DNA of 64,000 nucleotides, taken from contig JBLXFD010000019.1 in the NCBI GenBank assembly GCA_048262455.1, positions 11,127 to 75,126 on the forward strand, written 5' to 3'. The stretch's first letter is position 1. Every line of letters begins with the position of its first letter. The notes beneath the pieces were generated by a model. The model was not told the DNA's origin. It saw nothing but the letters and a program-made list of their open reading frames with translations, and made no database searches. Shown here piece by piece: positions 43,570 to 51,976 of the stretch. Source of the DNA: Psychromarinibacter sp048262455. Lineage in GTDB: Bacteria > Pseudomonadota > Alphaproteobacteria > Rhodobacterales > Rhodobacteraceae. A program made the translations under genes and the position numbers.

Positions 43570-43644
43570 GCCCGGCGTCTACGCCGGGCCGCGCCGACCC
43601 GCCCCCCCGGGGCGGCGCGATTGCGCCACCCCGCGGGTCGGCGC
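43570..43644. repeat. nested palindromes between trmB and aroA
   Basis: First a perfect hairpin, GCCCGGCGT-CT-ACGCCGGGC (43570-43589). Then a larger palindrome with outer arms GCGCCGACCCGC (43591-43602) and GCGGGTCGGCGC (43633-43644) and inner arms GGCGC-GATT-GCGCC. It lies in the aroA upstream gap and may also terminate transcripts in either direction. The architecture resembles REP/BIME-type elements. Confidence 0.6.
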
Positions 43645-43686
43645 TGCCCTACGCGCTTCCTTCAGTCGCCGTGCCCGAAGCGGTAG

Positions 43687-43704
43687 GGCGGGCTTCAGCC
43701 CGCC
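43687..43704. repeat. GGCGGGC-TTCA-GCCCGCC hairpin downstream of trmB
   Basis: Perfect 7-base stem with TTCA loop, preceded by CGGTAGGG. It is the second copy of the element at 10176-10193; loop and flank are identical and the one changed base pair is compensatory, so the structure is conserved. It lies 20 bases past the trmB stop. Confidence 0.6.
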
Positions 43705-43723
43705 ATTGGCCCGCCCCCGCCCC

Positions 43724-44437
43724 CTACCCCTTCCGCCGAAACGTCAGGTAATGCGGCACCCGCCCCTCCCGCAGCGCCTTCTGCTCGTAACGCGTCGAGA
43801 TCCAGTCCCCCCAGGGCTCGCGCCAGTCCGCCGCCCGCTCCGCCTGCCACGCGAACCCCTGCCGCGGCACCTCTACCAGCGTTTGGCGCACGTAGTCGGG
43901 AATGTCGGTCGCCACCCGGAACTCCGCCCCCGGGGCCAGCACCCGGGCCAGCGGCTCCAGATGCTCGGGCGTCACGAAGCGGCGGCGGTGGTGGCGCTTT
44001 TTCGGCCAGGGGTCGGGGTACAGCAGGAAGGCCTTCGCCACCGACCCCTCCGGCAGCACGTCGAACAGGTCGCGCACGTCGCCGGGGTGGATGCGGATGT
44101 TGTCCACCTCCGCCTCGCGGATCTTGCCCAGCAGCATCGCCACGCCGTTGATGAAGGGCTCGCAGCCGATCAGCCCGGCCCCCGGGTTGGCCGCCGCCTG
44201 GTGCACCATGTGCTCGCCGCCGCCAAAGCCGATCTCCAGCCAGACCTCGCGCCCGCCGAACAGCGCGCCAAGATCCAGCGGCGCGCGGTCCGGGTTGCTC
44301 TGCCAGTCGACGGCGCCGGGGCTCAGCGGCGCCAGGTCGCTGTCCAGGAACTCACGCTGGCTGTCGCGCAGGGTCTTGCCGTGGCGGCGGCCGTAGAAGT
44401 TGCGCCAGGGGGCGCCGGGGTGCTTGGGCTCGGTCAT
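43724..44437 (-). CDS. trmB: tRNA (guanine-N7-)-methyltransferase
   Basis: SAM-dependent enzyme making m7G46 in tRNA, 237 residues. It has the SAM loop WLEIGFGGGEH, then IRIHPGDVRDLFDVLPEGSVAKAFLLYPDPWPKKRHHRRRFV, which holds the conserved catalytic Asp and the PDPWPKKRH motif. The N-terminus (FYGRRHGKTLRDSQREFL) is typical of alphaproteobacteria. Confidence 0.96.
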   Translation of the reverse strand: MTEPKHPGAPWRNFYGRRHGKTLRDSQREFLDSDLAPLSPGAVDWQSNPDRAPLDLGALFGGREVWLEIGFGGGEHMVHQAAANPGAGLIGCEPFINGVAMLLGKIREAEVDNIRIHPGDVRDLFDVLPEGSVAKAFLLYPDPWPKKRHHRRRFVTPEHLEPLARVLAPGAEFRVATDIPDYVRQTLVEVPRQGFAWQAERAADWREPWGDWISTRYEQKALREGRVPHYLTFRRKG

Positions 44438-44470
44438 GGCGCGGCCTATGGCGCAAGCGCGCGGGGCGCG

Positions 44471-44893
44471 TCAACCGCCCGGGGTGCCGCGGTAGCGGAA
44501 CACGCCGGTGCCGGCGGCGATCACCTCGCCGGTGTCGTCGCGCACCTGCCCGTCGGCGAAGTAGGTGGACCGTCCGCCGCCGCGCCGCCAGCCCTCGGCG
44601 ATCAGCAGGCGGCCCCGGGGGCGGGACATGAAGTTGACCGTCAGCGACAGGGTCAGCGCCAGCACCGGGTCCGCGCCCTCGCCGGCAAAGCAGCCGCTGT
44701 AGCCCATGGCGCTGTCCAGCAGCGTCGCGTGCACCCCGCCGTGGGGCAGGCCAGAGCGGTTCTCCAGCTGCTCGCTCAACTCCAGCTCCACCCGCGCGTA
44801 GTCGGGGCGCCATTCCGCCAGGTGAAAGCCCAGCAGCTTCTGCAGCGGGTAGCGCGGCGCGCCGGGGGCCGGGTCGCGCGGATCCTCCGTCAT
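44471..44893 (-). CDS. PaaI-type hotdog thioesterase
   Basis: 140-residue hotdog-fold acyl-CoA thioesterase-like protein. The helix motif ENRSGLPHGGVHATLLDSAMGYSG has the conserved N-x-x-G-x-x-HGG and D of the PaaI family. ATG 44893 overlaps the IclR gene by four bases. With the phosphotransferase and regulator upstream it forms a three-gene unit, probably in fatty or aromatic acyl-CoA metabolism. Confidence 0.88.
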   Translation of the reverse strand: MTEDPRDPAPGAPRYPLQKLLGFHLAEWRPDYARVELELSEQLENRSGLPHGGVHATLLDSAMGYSGCFAGEGADPVLALTLSLTVNFMSRPRGRLLIAEGWRRGGGRSTYFADGQVRDDTGEVIAAGTGVFRYRGTPGG

Positions 44894-45693
44894 GCCCCCT
44901 GCCCCACCTGCCGCGACAGCGCCCGGCCCGCCGCGACCAGCCGCGGGCCGTAGTCGCGCACCAGCGCCTCCGACGGCGCCAGGAAGGCCGGACCCCCGAT
45001 GTTCAGCGCGTACAGCCGGTCGCCGTTCAGCGAGGGCACCGGCACCGCGATCCCGTTCACCTCGCCCCGCCACTCGCCGAAGGAGGTGGCAAAGCCGTGG
45101 CGGGCAAAGCTTTCGACGGCCGCCGCGGCGCCGGCGTGGATCGTACCCGCCTGCTCGGGGTTCTCCGCGATCGCCTGGGCGATCAGCGCCTCGCGCTGCG
45201 CCGGGCCCAGCCCCGCCAGCATCGCGCGGCCCATGGACGAGGTGAACAGCGGCACCCGGTGGCCCACGTGCATGGTCACCGACAAAGCGTCGCGCGCCCG
45301 CTGCACCGCGAGGAAGACCACCTGCAGCCGGTGCCGCTCGCCGAGCGCGGCGGTCACGTGGGGGTTGGGTCCCTCGCAAAGCTGCCGCATCTCCTCGCGG
45401 GCCAGCTGGCTCATCTCCATCCCCGCCAGCACGCCGAAGCCCAGCTCCAGCACCCCCGCCCCCAGTCCGTAGGCGCCGCTGCGCCCCAGCTGCTGCAGGT
45501 AGCCCAGGCGGCACAGCGTGTAGGTCAGGCGGCTGACGGTGGCCTTCGGCAGGCCTGTGCGGGCGGCGATTTCCTGGTTGGTCAGCCCCTCCTCGCCGGG
45601 ACGGAAGCAGCGCAGCACGTCGAGACCCCGCGCCAGCGCGGTGACGAAGTTGCGATCGCCGCCGGCGTCGTCCTCGCCGCCCGTCAGCGTCAT
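44890..45693 (-). CDS. IclR family transcriptional regulator
   Basis: 267 residues: HTH region LDVLRCFRPGEEGLTNQEIAARTGLPKATVSRLTYTL, then the effector domain (VGHRVPLFTSSMGRAMLAGL, GFATSFGEWRGEVNGIAVPV). ATG 45693 overlaps the phosphotransferase gene by four bases. The layout resembles PcaU/PobR-type regulators. It is unrelated to the IclR at 21394 beyond family level and is embedded in the unit it probably regulates. Confidence 0.9.
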   Translation of the reverse strand: MTLTGGEDDAGGDRNFVTALARGLDVLRCFRPGEEGLTNQEIAARTGLPKATVSRLTYTLCRLGYLQQLGRSGAYGLGAGVLELGFGVLAGMEMSQLAREEMRQLCEGPNPHVTAALGERHRLQVVFLAVQRARDALSVTMHVGHRVPLFTSSMGRAMLAGLGPAQREALIAQAIAENPEQAGTIHAGAAAAVESFARHGFATSFGEWRGEVNGIAVPVPSLNGDRLYALNIGGPAFLAPSEALVRDYGPRLVAAGRALSRQVGQGA

Positions 45694-46766
45694 GCTCCGC
45701 TCTCCCGTGCCGGCAGGTCCGCGTCCACGCCCGCGCCCTCCCGCGCCGCCTCCAGCCCCTGCGCGGCGAAGCCCGGCACGTGCGCGCCCAGCTCCAGCGC
45801 CTGCGCGGGGTTCGAGGCGTTGCCCTCCAGCGCGCGCCACTTCACCCCCTGCAGGATCGCGGCCATGCGGAAGAAGGTGAAGGCGAGGTAGAAGTGGAAG
45901 TTCTCGATTCCCGGCAACCCGGCCCTGCGGCAGTAGGCGGCGATGAAGTCCTGCTCGGGCGGCAGGCCCAGCGCCGCGCGGTCCGCCCCGCCCAGTCCGC
46001 GGCTGTCCGGGCCGGCGGGGCGGCGCCACTGCATCAGCACGGCGGCGAGATCGGCGAAGGGATGGCCGAGGGTCGACAGCTCCCAGTCCAGCACCGCCAC
46101 GCAGCGTGGCGCCGGGTCTTCGGAGAACAGCAGGTTGTCCAGCCGGAAGTCGCCATGCACCAGCGTGCGCCGGCCGTCGTCGGGCGGCTGGTTCGCCCCC
46201 AGCCAGAGGATCAGCGCCTCCATCTCCGGGATCTCCTCGGTCGCGGTGGCGCGGTACTGGCGGGTCCAGCGGTCGATCTGCCGGTTGTAGTAGCTGCCCG
46301 CGGGGCCGAAATCCTCCAGCCCCGCCGCCGCAAGGTCCACCCCGTGGATCGCCGCCAGCACCCGGACCATCTCGTCCGCCACATGTGCGCGGCCCTCGCG
46401 GTCCAGCTCCGGCAGTCGCGGGTCGTCGAAGCTGCGGCCCGGCACCTCGTCCATCACGTAGAAGGCCGAGCCGATCACCGCCTCGTCCTCGCACAGCACC
46501 CGCATCCGCGCCACCGGCACCGCGCTGCCCTCCAAGGCCTTCTGCACCCGGAACTCGCGGTCCACGGCATGGGCGGACTTCAGCAGCACCCCCGGCGGCT
46601 TGCGGCGCAACACGTAGCGGCCGGAGCCGGCGATCAGGCGATAAGTTGGGTTCGACTGGCCGGTGGGGAACTTCTCTGCCCGCAGGGGGCCCTCGAAACC
46701 GGGCATGTGCCGCGCCAGCCACTGCGCAACGCGGTCCGTGTCCAGCCCGATCCCGCCGGTCATCAC
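45690..46766 (-). CDS. phosphotransferase family protein (ACAD10-like APH fold)
   Basis: 358 residues of the aminoglycoside-phosphotransferase/choline-kinase fold. The catalytic loop is TLVHGDFRLDNLLF and the metal Asp is in VAVLDWELSTLGHPFADLA. FPTGQSNPTYRL and VLRRKPPGVLLKSAHAVDREFRV match the group fused or linked to acyl-CoA dehydrogenases (ACAD10/11), which act on hydroxyacyl compounds. Antibiotic resistance is unlikely. Confidence 0.88.
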   Translation of the reverse strand: MMTGGIGLDTDRVAQWLARHMPGFEGPLRAEKFPTGQSNPTYRLIAGSGRYVLRRKPPGVLLKSAHAVDREFRVQKALEGSAVPVARMRVLCEDEAVIGSAFYVMDEVPGRSFDDPRLPELDREGRAHVADEMVRVLAAIHGVDLAAAGLEDFGPAGSYYNRQIDRWTRQYRATATEEIPEMEALILWLGANQPPDDGRRTLVHGDFRLDNLLFSEDPAPRCVAVLDWELSTLGHPFADLAAVLMQWRRPAGPDSRGLGGADRAALGLPPEQDFIAAYCRRAGLPGIENFHFYLAFTFFRMAAILQGVKWRALEGNASNPAQALELGAHVPGFAAQGLEAAREGAGVDADLPARESGA

Positions 46767-46942
46767 CCTCGTCCTCCCATGTCGGGAACGATGTTAAGCA
46801 GAATTGGCGCGGATACAATGGGTTGCGTGGGGGAGGCCGGTTTGCGGCGCCGGGTCGCCGCAGCGGCGGGTCCGGGCGGGGCATCGGCCGTTTCCAAGGG
46901 CGCCGCGCCGCGCTAGGGTTTGCGCGAAACCACGGAAATTCC

Positions 46943-47602
46943 ATGCGCCTCGCCCTGCTTCTCGCCCTGCTGCTGCCGCTTCCCGCCGCCTCGGGCGAGT
47001 GGACCTCGGACGGTCTCTGTACCGGCGACCGCCTCGTCCCCGGCCTGCGCCTGCAGGAGCAGCGCGGCACCGTTTCCTGCGAGGATGGCACCCTCACCTT
47101 CGAGGCCGGGCCGAAGACCTCCACCGTCGGCAAGGCGGCGATCATCGTGCCCTTCCCGCCCGCCGGCCATGGCACCCTGCAGGTCTCGGCCGAGGTCTAC
47201 CTGCCGGCAGACAGCGCCGCCAACTCGCTGATCCTGATGGACGCCGAGTGCAAGGACTGCGGCCTGCCGGGCAACCCCGGCCTGCGGCTTTACCTGCGCC
47301 GGGGCGCGCTGCGGGTGGACCGCAAGAAGATCGGCGAGCGGCACGCCTGGGTGGCGGAGGACCCGCTGCGGCTGGTGCCGGGGGAATGGAGCACCGTCAC
47401 CTGGGAGCTGGTGCTAGGGGGCGAGGCCGAGGGGCACAGCCGCGTCACGCTGAACGGCGAGACGGTGCTGGAGAACGCGGGCCGCACCCTGCCCGAGGGC
47501 GACGCGATGGCGGTGGACCGGGTGCAGGTAGGGCTGACTGCCAATTCCAACCCGGACATCCAGCGCCTGCGGATGCGCAACATCCGGATCACCTGGCCTT
47601 AA
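46943..47602 (+). CDS. exported protein, concanavalin-like fold (possible polysaccharide lyase)
   Basis: 219 residues with a clear signal peptide (LALLLALLLPLPAASGEW). The mature part is beta-rich, with segments such as GLRLYLRRGALRVDRK, PGEWSTVTWELVLGG, HSRVTLNGETVLENAG and RVQVGLTANSNPDIQRLRMRNIRI. This resembles jelly-roll polysaccharide lyase or LamG-like domains (PF14099 type). Two Cys pairs (SDGLCTGD, TVSCEDG and CKDCG) may form disulfides. It faces the polysaccharide locus and could trim or bind the polymer. The family call is tentative. Confidence 0.6.
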   Translation: MRLALLLALLLPLPAASGEWTSDGLCTGDRLVPGLRLQEQRGTVSCEDGTLTFEAGPKTSTVGKAAIIVPFPPAGHGTLQVSAEVYLPADSAANSLILMDAECKDCGLPGNPGLRLYLRRGALRVDRKKIGERHAWVAEDPLRLVPGEWSTVTWELVLGGEAEGHSRVTLNGETVLENAGRTLPEGDAMAVDRVQVGLTANSNPDIQRLRMRNIRITWP

Positions 47603-47624
47603 CCCGGCCGTCGTCGCCAGACCG

Positions 47625-48776
47625 TCAGCCCTCGGCGCGCACCGGCGCCCACTTCGTGGTGCGCACCCCGGCCCAGTAGCGCAGGATCGCGTAGCCGATG
47701 GTCAGGTGCCCCACGGTGAACAGCACCGCCGCCGAGGCCCCCGGCAACCGCCGCGCGGGGCGCCACAGCAGGGCCGCCGCCGCCAGCCCGTAGACCAGTA
47801 CCTGCCCCGCCAGCACCACCGCCTGCACCGGCCCCTCGCCCGCCGTCAGCACCGAGGCCAGCAGCAGCACCGGCAGCACGAAGGCCACCAGCCGCCGCAG
47901 CAGCTTGTGGCAGATCAGCTGCAGCGCGTAGACCCCGCTGCGCGCCGGGTTCATCAGGCGGCGGAAGTGCATCAGCCCGCGCCAGCCCCGCTCGGTCGAG
48001 CGCAGGCGGCGTCCGGCCTCGGCGCGCGGGTCCGAGGTGACAGTCTCCAGCGCCTCGGCGCCCGGCGCGTAGGCCAGCCGCCGGCCCTGGTCCACCACCG
48101 CCACCGAGATGGCGAAGTCGTCGGCCATGTCCCCCGGCACCACCGGCACCAGCGACCGGCGCACCGCGTAAAGCGTGCCCTGGGCCGAGACCACGCCGCC
48201 GACCCGGTCCTCGGCCCGCTTCAGCGCGTTGTCGTAGCGCCAGAACAGCCGCTCTGCCGCCGCCATCAGCCCGCCGCTGTTCGGAATCGCCAGTTGCCCG
48301 ACGCTGCCGCCCACCCCGGGGTCGCCCAGCGGCGCCAGCAGCCGGGCCAGCGCGCCGGGGCGCAGCAGGCTGTTGGCGTCCGAGAAGATCACCACCTGCT
48401 CCGGCGCGATCTCGGCCAGCCCGCGGTTCATCGCCGCCGCCTTGCCGCCGTGGCTGTCCAGCGTCAGCACCCGCACCCGCGGATCGCCCGCGGCCGCGGC
48501 CAGCGCCGCCGCCTCTGTCCCGTCGGTGGAACCGTCGGAGACCACCAGCACCGAGACCCGGTGCGCCCCGGTGTCCTGCGCCAGCACCGAACGGATCTTG
48601 CCGCCGATGTCCGCCGCCTCGTTGCGCGCGGCGATCAGCATCACCGCGTCCTGCGGCATCGGGTCGAACCGGGGCCGCGCGGGCATCAGCCGGGCCAGCC
48701 CCATCCACAGCAGGCCGTAGCCGAACAGCGAGAACAGCGTCAGCCCCAGCGCGGCCCAGAACAGGAAGGTCATCAT
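47625..48776 (-). CDS. glycosyltransferase family 2, membrane-bound
   Basis: 383 residues: one N-terminal helix, a GT-A domain with ARNEAADIGGKI, VSDGSTDGTEA and the nucleotide/metal motif SDANSL, the acceptor motif DDFAIS, RSTERGWRG (Q/R-x-x-RW type), then four or five C-terminal helices. This is the layout of processive synthases or of GT2 proteins such as ExoO/ExoU. ATG 48776 overlaps the wzy-like gene by four bases. It probably adds a sugar to a lipid-linked repeat unit. Confidence 0.88.
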   Translation of the reverse strand: MMTFLFWAALGLTLFSLFGYGLLWMGLARLMPARPRFDPMPQDAVMLIAARNEAADIGGKIRSVLAQDTGAHRVSVLVVSDGSTDGTEAAALAAAAGDPRVRVLTLDSHGGKAAAMNRGLAEIAPEQVVIFSDANSLLRPGALARLLAPLGDPGVGGSVGQLAIPNSGGLMAAAERLFWRYDNALKRAEDRVGGVVSAQGTLYAVRRSLVPVVPGDMADDFAISVAVVDQGRRLAYAPGAEALETVTSDPRAEAGRRLRSTERGWRGLMHFRRLMNPARSGVYALQLICHKLLRRLVAFVLPVLLLASVLTAGEGPVQAVVLAGQVLVYGLAAAALLWRPARRLPGASAAVLFTVGHLTIGYAILRYWAGVRTTKWAPVRAEG

Positions 48777-50179
48777 CGTTGCCACTCCGTCTCCGCCGGC
48801 ACCGCGGCCGCGCGTTCGCGCCCCGCCAGCCAGGCCGCCTTGCAGCACAGCGCCACCAGGATCCACAGGTACTTGTTGTCCTCGTTCGGCATGAACAGGC
48901 TGGACAGCAGGAAGGCCAGCATGGCGGTGCCGAAGGCGCGGGCGAAACCGGCCATCTCGCCGCCCGCGCGCGCCGCCTTCAGCGCCATGCCCGCGGCGCC
49001 CATCACCGCGCCGAGGAACAGCATCAGGCCGATCACGCCCATCTCGACCATGACCTCCATGTAGCTGTTGTGCAGCTGCCGGGGCTGGGCGCGGCGGCCG
49101 GGGTACCAGCGGAACTCGTCGCCGGCGTAAAGCGATGGATAGGCCCCCGGCCCGACGCCGGTCACGGGATGGCGGGTCCACAGTTCCCAGCCGATCAGGT
49201 TGTAGCTCATCCGGCGCAGCAGCGTCCGGTCCGAGGTATTGCCGCCGTCGAACAGCCCCGCCAGCACCTGGAACCGTTCCCAGATCGCGTCCCCCACGAA
49301 GGGCAGCGCGGCCAGACCGGCCAGCACCGTCAGCACCACGGCCAGCGGAAAGCGCGGGTGGCGGCGGTTGTGCCAGCCGATCAGCAGCATGGCGAAACCG
49401 AACCCCAGGATCGCGCTGCGCGAGCCGGTCATGGGCAGGCCCATGGTGCAGATCAGCGCGCAGCCCGCCCAGATCCAGCGCCAGCGGCGGTCCTCGATCG
49501 CCAGCACCAGCGACAGCACCAGGCTGGCCAGCAGCAGGTGCGAGGCGGTGGTTGGGTTGTAGGCCGAGGCGCCGGCGGGCCGGACCTCGCCCTGCCAGGC
49601 GGCGATGTCGTCGGGGTTGGCGGCGGGCAGCAGGTCGATGCCCAGCCGCGCCTCGCCCACCATCAGCATCGCCGAGATCGCGCCGCTGACGGCGATCACC
49701 AGCGCCATCACCCGCAGCTGCCCGCCGGTGGCCACGGTCAGCCCGATGAAGGGCACCAGCAGCAGGGTCGACAGGAAGCCCTTGGTATGGTCGCTCCCGG
49801 CGTCCATCCAGGGGGACAGCAGGTGCGAGATCACGATCCAGATCGCGAACAGCAGCGTCGCCAGCAGCGGCATCGACAGGCGCGGGCGCTGTTGCAGCAT
49901 CGGGTTGGTGCGCAGCGTGACCAGCAGCGTCGCCAGCAGCGCGGCCGACAGCAGCTTGAACATGGACAGCGGCAGGTGCCGGTCCACCAGCAGCGCGATA
50001 CCGTCCATCTGCGCCAGCCCCACCAGCGCGTAGGCCGACAGCACCGGCGCGGCCAGCATCACCAGCGCCCCCACCGACAGCACGAACAGCACCGCCGGCA
50101 GCAGCACCCCCGCCACCGCCGCCAGCGCCGCGGCGCCGGCCAGGCCCAGCCCGCCCGTGATGCCGCGCGCCGGGCTCAT
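48773..50179 (-). CDS. O-antigen ligase/polymerase family protein (Wzy-like)
   Basis: 468 residues with about 11-12 helices. A large periplasmic loop contains MTGSRSAILGFGFAMLL, HPVTGVGPGAYPSLYAGDEF and the diagnostic LHNSYMEVMVEMGVIGLMLF. Such proteins polymerise lipid-linked repeat units in the periplasm. It sits between Wzz and GT2 genes with four-base overlaps on both sides, so it is probably the polymerase of this locus. Confidence 0.88.
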   Translation of the reverse strand: MSPARGITGGLGLAGAAALAAVAGVLLPAVLFVLSVGALVMLAAPVLSAYALVGLAQMDGIALLVDRHLPLSMFKLLSAALLATLLVTLRTNPMLQQRPRLSMPLLATLLFAIWIVISHLLSPWMDAGSDHTKGFLSTLLLVPFIGLTVATGGQLRVMALVIAVSGAISAMLMVGEARLGIDLLPAANPDDIAAWQGEVRPAGASAYNPTTASHLLLASLVLSLVLAIEDRRWRWIWAGCALICTMGLPMTGSRSAILGFGFAMLLIGWHNRRHPRFPLAVVLTVLAGLAALPFVGDAIWERFQVLAGLFDGGNTSDRTLLRRMSYNLIGWELWTRHPVTGVGPGAYPSLYAGDEFRWYPGRRAQPRQLHNSYMEVMVEMGVIGLMLFLGAVMGAAGMALKAARAGGEMAGFARAFGTAMLAFLLSSLFMPNEDNKYLWILVALCCKAAWLAGRERAAAVPAETEWQR

Positions 50180-51957
50180 GCCGAGCGGTAGTTGTCGACG
50201 TAGGTGACGGCCACGGGCACGTTCAGCGCCCGGCGCAGGTCGGCCAGCTGCTCTGTCAGCACGCCGGCATCGGTCTCGTCGCGGCCCACGGTGACCAGCA
50301 CCGCCTCAGTGTCCTCGGGCACGTAGCCGGGACGGCGGGCGTGCTTGAGCACCCCGATGTCGAAGGCGGCGGCCTCGGGCGAGCGGGCGATCATCTCCTG
50401 CACCACCGCCTCGGCGCGGTCCTCGGACCGGCTGTCGAGCACCAGCACCGGCAGCCCGCTTTCGAGCTGCGACCAGCCCAGCAGCGGCCCCTCGGACCGG
50501 CCGCGGCGGCCCTTGCCGGAGACGTCCACCGGCTGCAGCACCCGCAGCCCGCTGGCCTCGGCCAGGTCGGCGGTGGTGCGCAGGCGGCTGCCCATCTGGT
50601 CGCTTGCGAAGATCGCGAAGAAGGCCAGCAGCAGACCGGCGACACCGCCGAACACGGTTTCCTTCAGCACCTTCGGGTTGTCGGGGTACAGCGGCGGGCG
50701 CGCCGGGTCGATCAGGCGCAGCGTCTCCATCCCCTCGGATTCGTTCATCAGCACCGTCAGCAGCCGCGAGTCGATGTCGTTCAGCCGGGTCTGCTCGCGC
50801 GCCAGGGCGTTGTCGATGGCCTCGATGGGGCTTTCGAAGGCGGCGAACTCGCGCAGCCGCGTCTCCAGCCCGCCGATGATCTGCTGGCGCTCGTCCAGCG
50901 CCTCGACCAGTTCCACCTCGCGCAGCCGCGCCAGTTGCAGCTGGTCCTCGGCGGCCTGGTCCAGCCCGTCGCGGCGCAGCCGGCGGTCGCCGGATTCGAA
51001 GGAGGTCAGGATCGCCCGGGTGGCCCGCAGCGAGGCGCGGTCGCCGTCCAGCCGCGCCTGTTCCTGCGACAGCCGGTCCAGCAGGTCGGCGCGCTCGGCG
51101 CCGAAATCGACGATGCCGTTGGAATTGCGGAACTGGTTGCGGTTCAGCGTCAGCCGCGCGATCTCGGCCTCCACCTCGGCCCGCTGGGCGCGCAGGAAGT
51201 CCATCAGTTCTTCCGAGGCGGCGGCGGACTGCTCGCGGGTGCGGTCCTGGTAGACCTCGGCAAGGATGTTGGCGATGTCCGCGGCGGTGTCCGGGTCCTT
51301 CCAGGCGACCGAGATCTCCATAATGAAGGAGCTTTCGATCATGTTGATCGAGATCGCCTCCTGGATGTCGTTGATGATCGAGGCCTCGCCCGTCACCGGC
51401 ACGAAGCTGCCCGAGTTCATCCAGCGCAGCGTGGACTTCACCGTGCGCTTGGCGGTGCTCAGGAACTCCTTCAGCACGCCGTCCTCGTGCTCCACCGCGG
51501 CGGCGCCGCCGTTGCTGGCGTTGCGCTCTGTCAGCAGCCGGTAGGTGCGCTGGGCGATCTCGCGGCTGCGCAGGTATTCCATGTGGCTTTGCGTGACCAC
51601 GTTGGCGCTGTCGTAGGAGGAGGAGCGCACGTAGACCTGGGTGAACCGCAGCTCGGCGTCGGTGGGCTGCACCGTCACCTTGGCCGAGGCCACGTAGACC
51701 GGCGAGGCGTTCAGCTTGTAGACCGCCAGCAGCGCCGCCAGCCCCGCCGCCGCCAGCGTCAGCCAGACGCACAGCCAGATCTTGCGGCGCAGCAGCTCGC
51801 CGTAATGGCCGAGGGTGTTGCCGACCGCCGCCGAAGCGGGGGCGGGCGCCGCCTGCGCCGGGGCGTTCCCGGCAATGGCAAAGCCGCCGCGTGCCGGGGC
51901 CTCGGGACGCGCCTGGCGCAGAACCGGCGGACGCATGATGCTGTCTTCTCGTGCCAT
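50176..51957 (-). CDS. polysaccharide chain-length determinant (Wzz/GumC-like)
   Basis: 593 residues with an AAGGAGAG ribosome site. The first helix is at about 60-80 (IWLCVWLTLAAAGLAALLAV). A long periplasmic region follows, with VTVQPTDAELRFTQVYVRSSS and extended coiled coil at 250-410. The second helix is near FGGVAGLLLAFFAIFA. The cytoplasmic C-terminus (EDRAEAVVQEMIAR) recalls a tyrosine-kinase domain but has no Walker A loop, so it is kinase-less. It sets chain length together with Wzy. Confidence 0.9.
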   Translation of the reverse strand: MAREDSIMRPPVLRQARPEAPARGGFAIAGNAPAQAAPAPASAAVGNTLGHYGELLRRKIWLCVWLTLAAAGLAALLAVYKLNASPVYVASAKVTVQPTDAELRFTQVYVRSSSYDSANVVTQSHMEYLRSREIAQRTYRLLTERNASNGGAAAVEHEDGVLKEFLSTAKRTVKSTLRWMNSGSFVPVTGEASIINDIQEAISINMIESSFIMEISVAWKDPDTAADIANILAEVYQDRTREQSAAASEELMDFLRAQRAEVEAEIARLTLNRNQFRNSNGIVDFGAERADLLDRLSQEQARLDGDRASLRATRAILTSFESGDRRLRRDGLDQAAEDQLQLARLREVELVEALDERQQIIGGLETRLREFAAFESPIEAIDNALAREQTRLNDIDSRLLTVLMNESEGMETLRLIDPARPPLYPDNPKVLKETVFGGVAGLLLAFFAIFASDQMGSRLRTTADLAEASGLRVLQPVDVSGKGRRGRSEGPLLGWSQLESGLPVLVLDSRSEDRAEAVVQEMIARSPEAAAFDIGVLKHARRPGYVPEDTEAVLVTVGRDETDAGVLTEQLADLRRALNVPVAVTYVDNYRSA

Positions 51958-51976
51958 ATCGTTCTCTCCTTGACGC

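Noticed and set aside
45690..46766. Aminoglycoside resistance phosphotransferase
   Set aside because: The sequence follows the ACAD10-type APH subfamily and sits with a thioesterase and a regulator; nothing suggests drug modification.
45694..47175. Upstream extension of the IclR frame (44890-47175) as a 761-residue protein
   Set aside because: The extension runs in another frame through the phosphotransferase gene; IclR has a normal length and start at 45693 with a four-base overlap.
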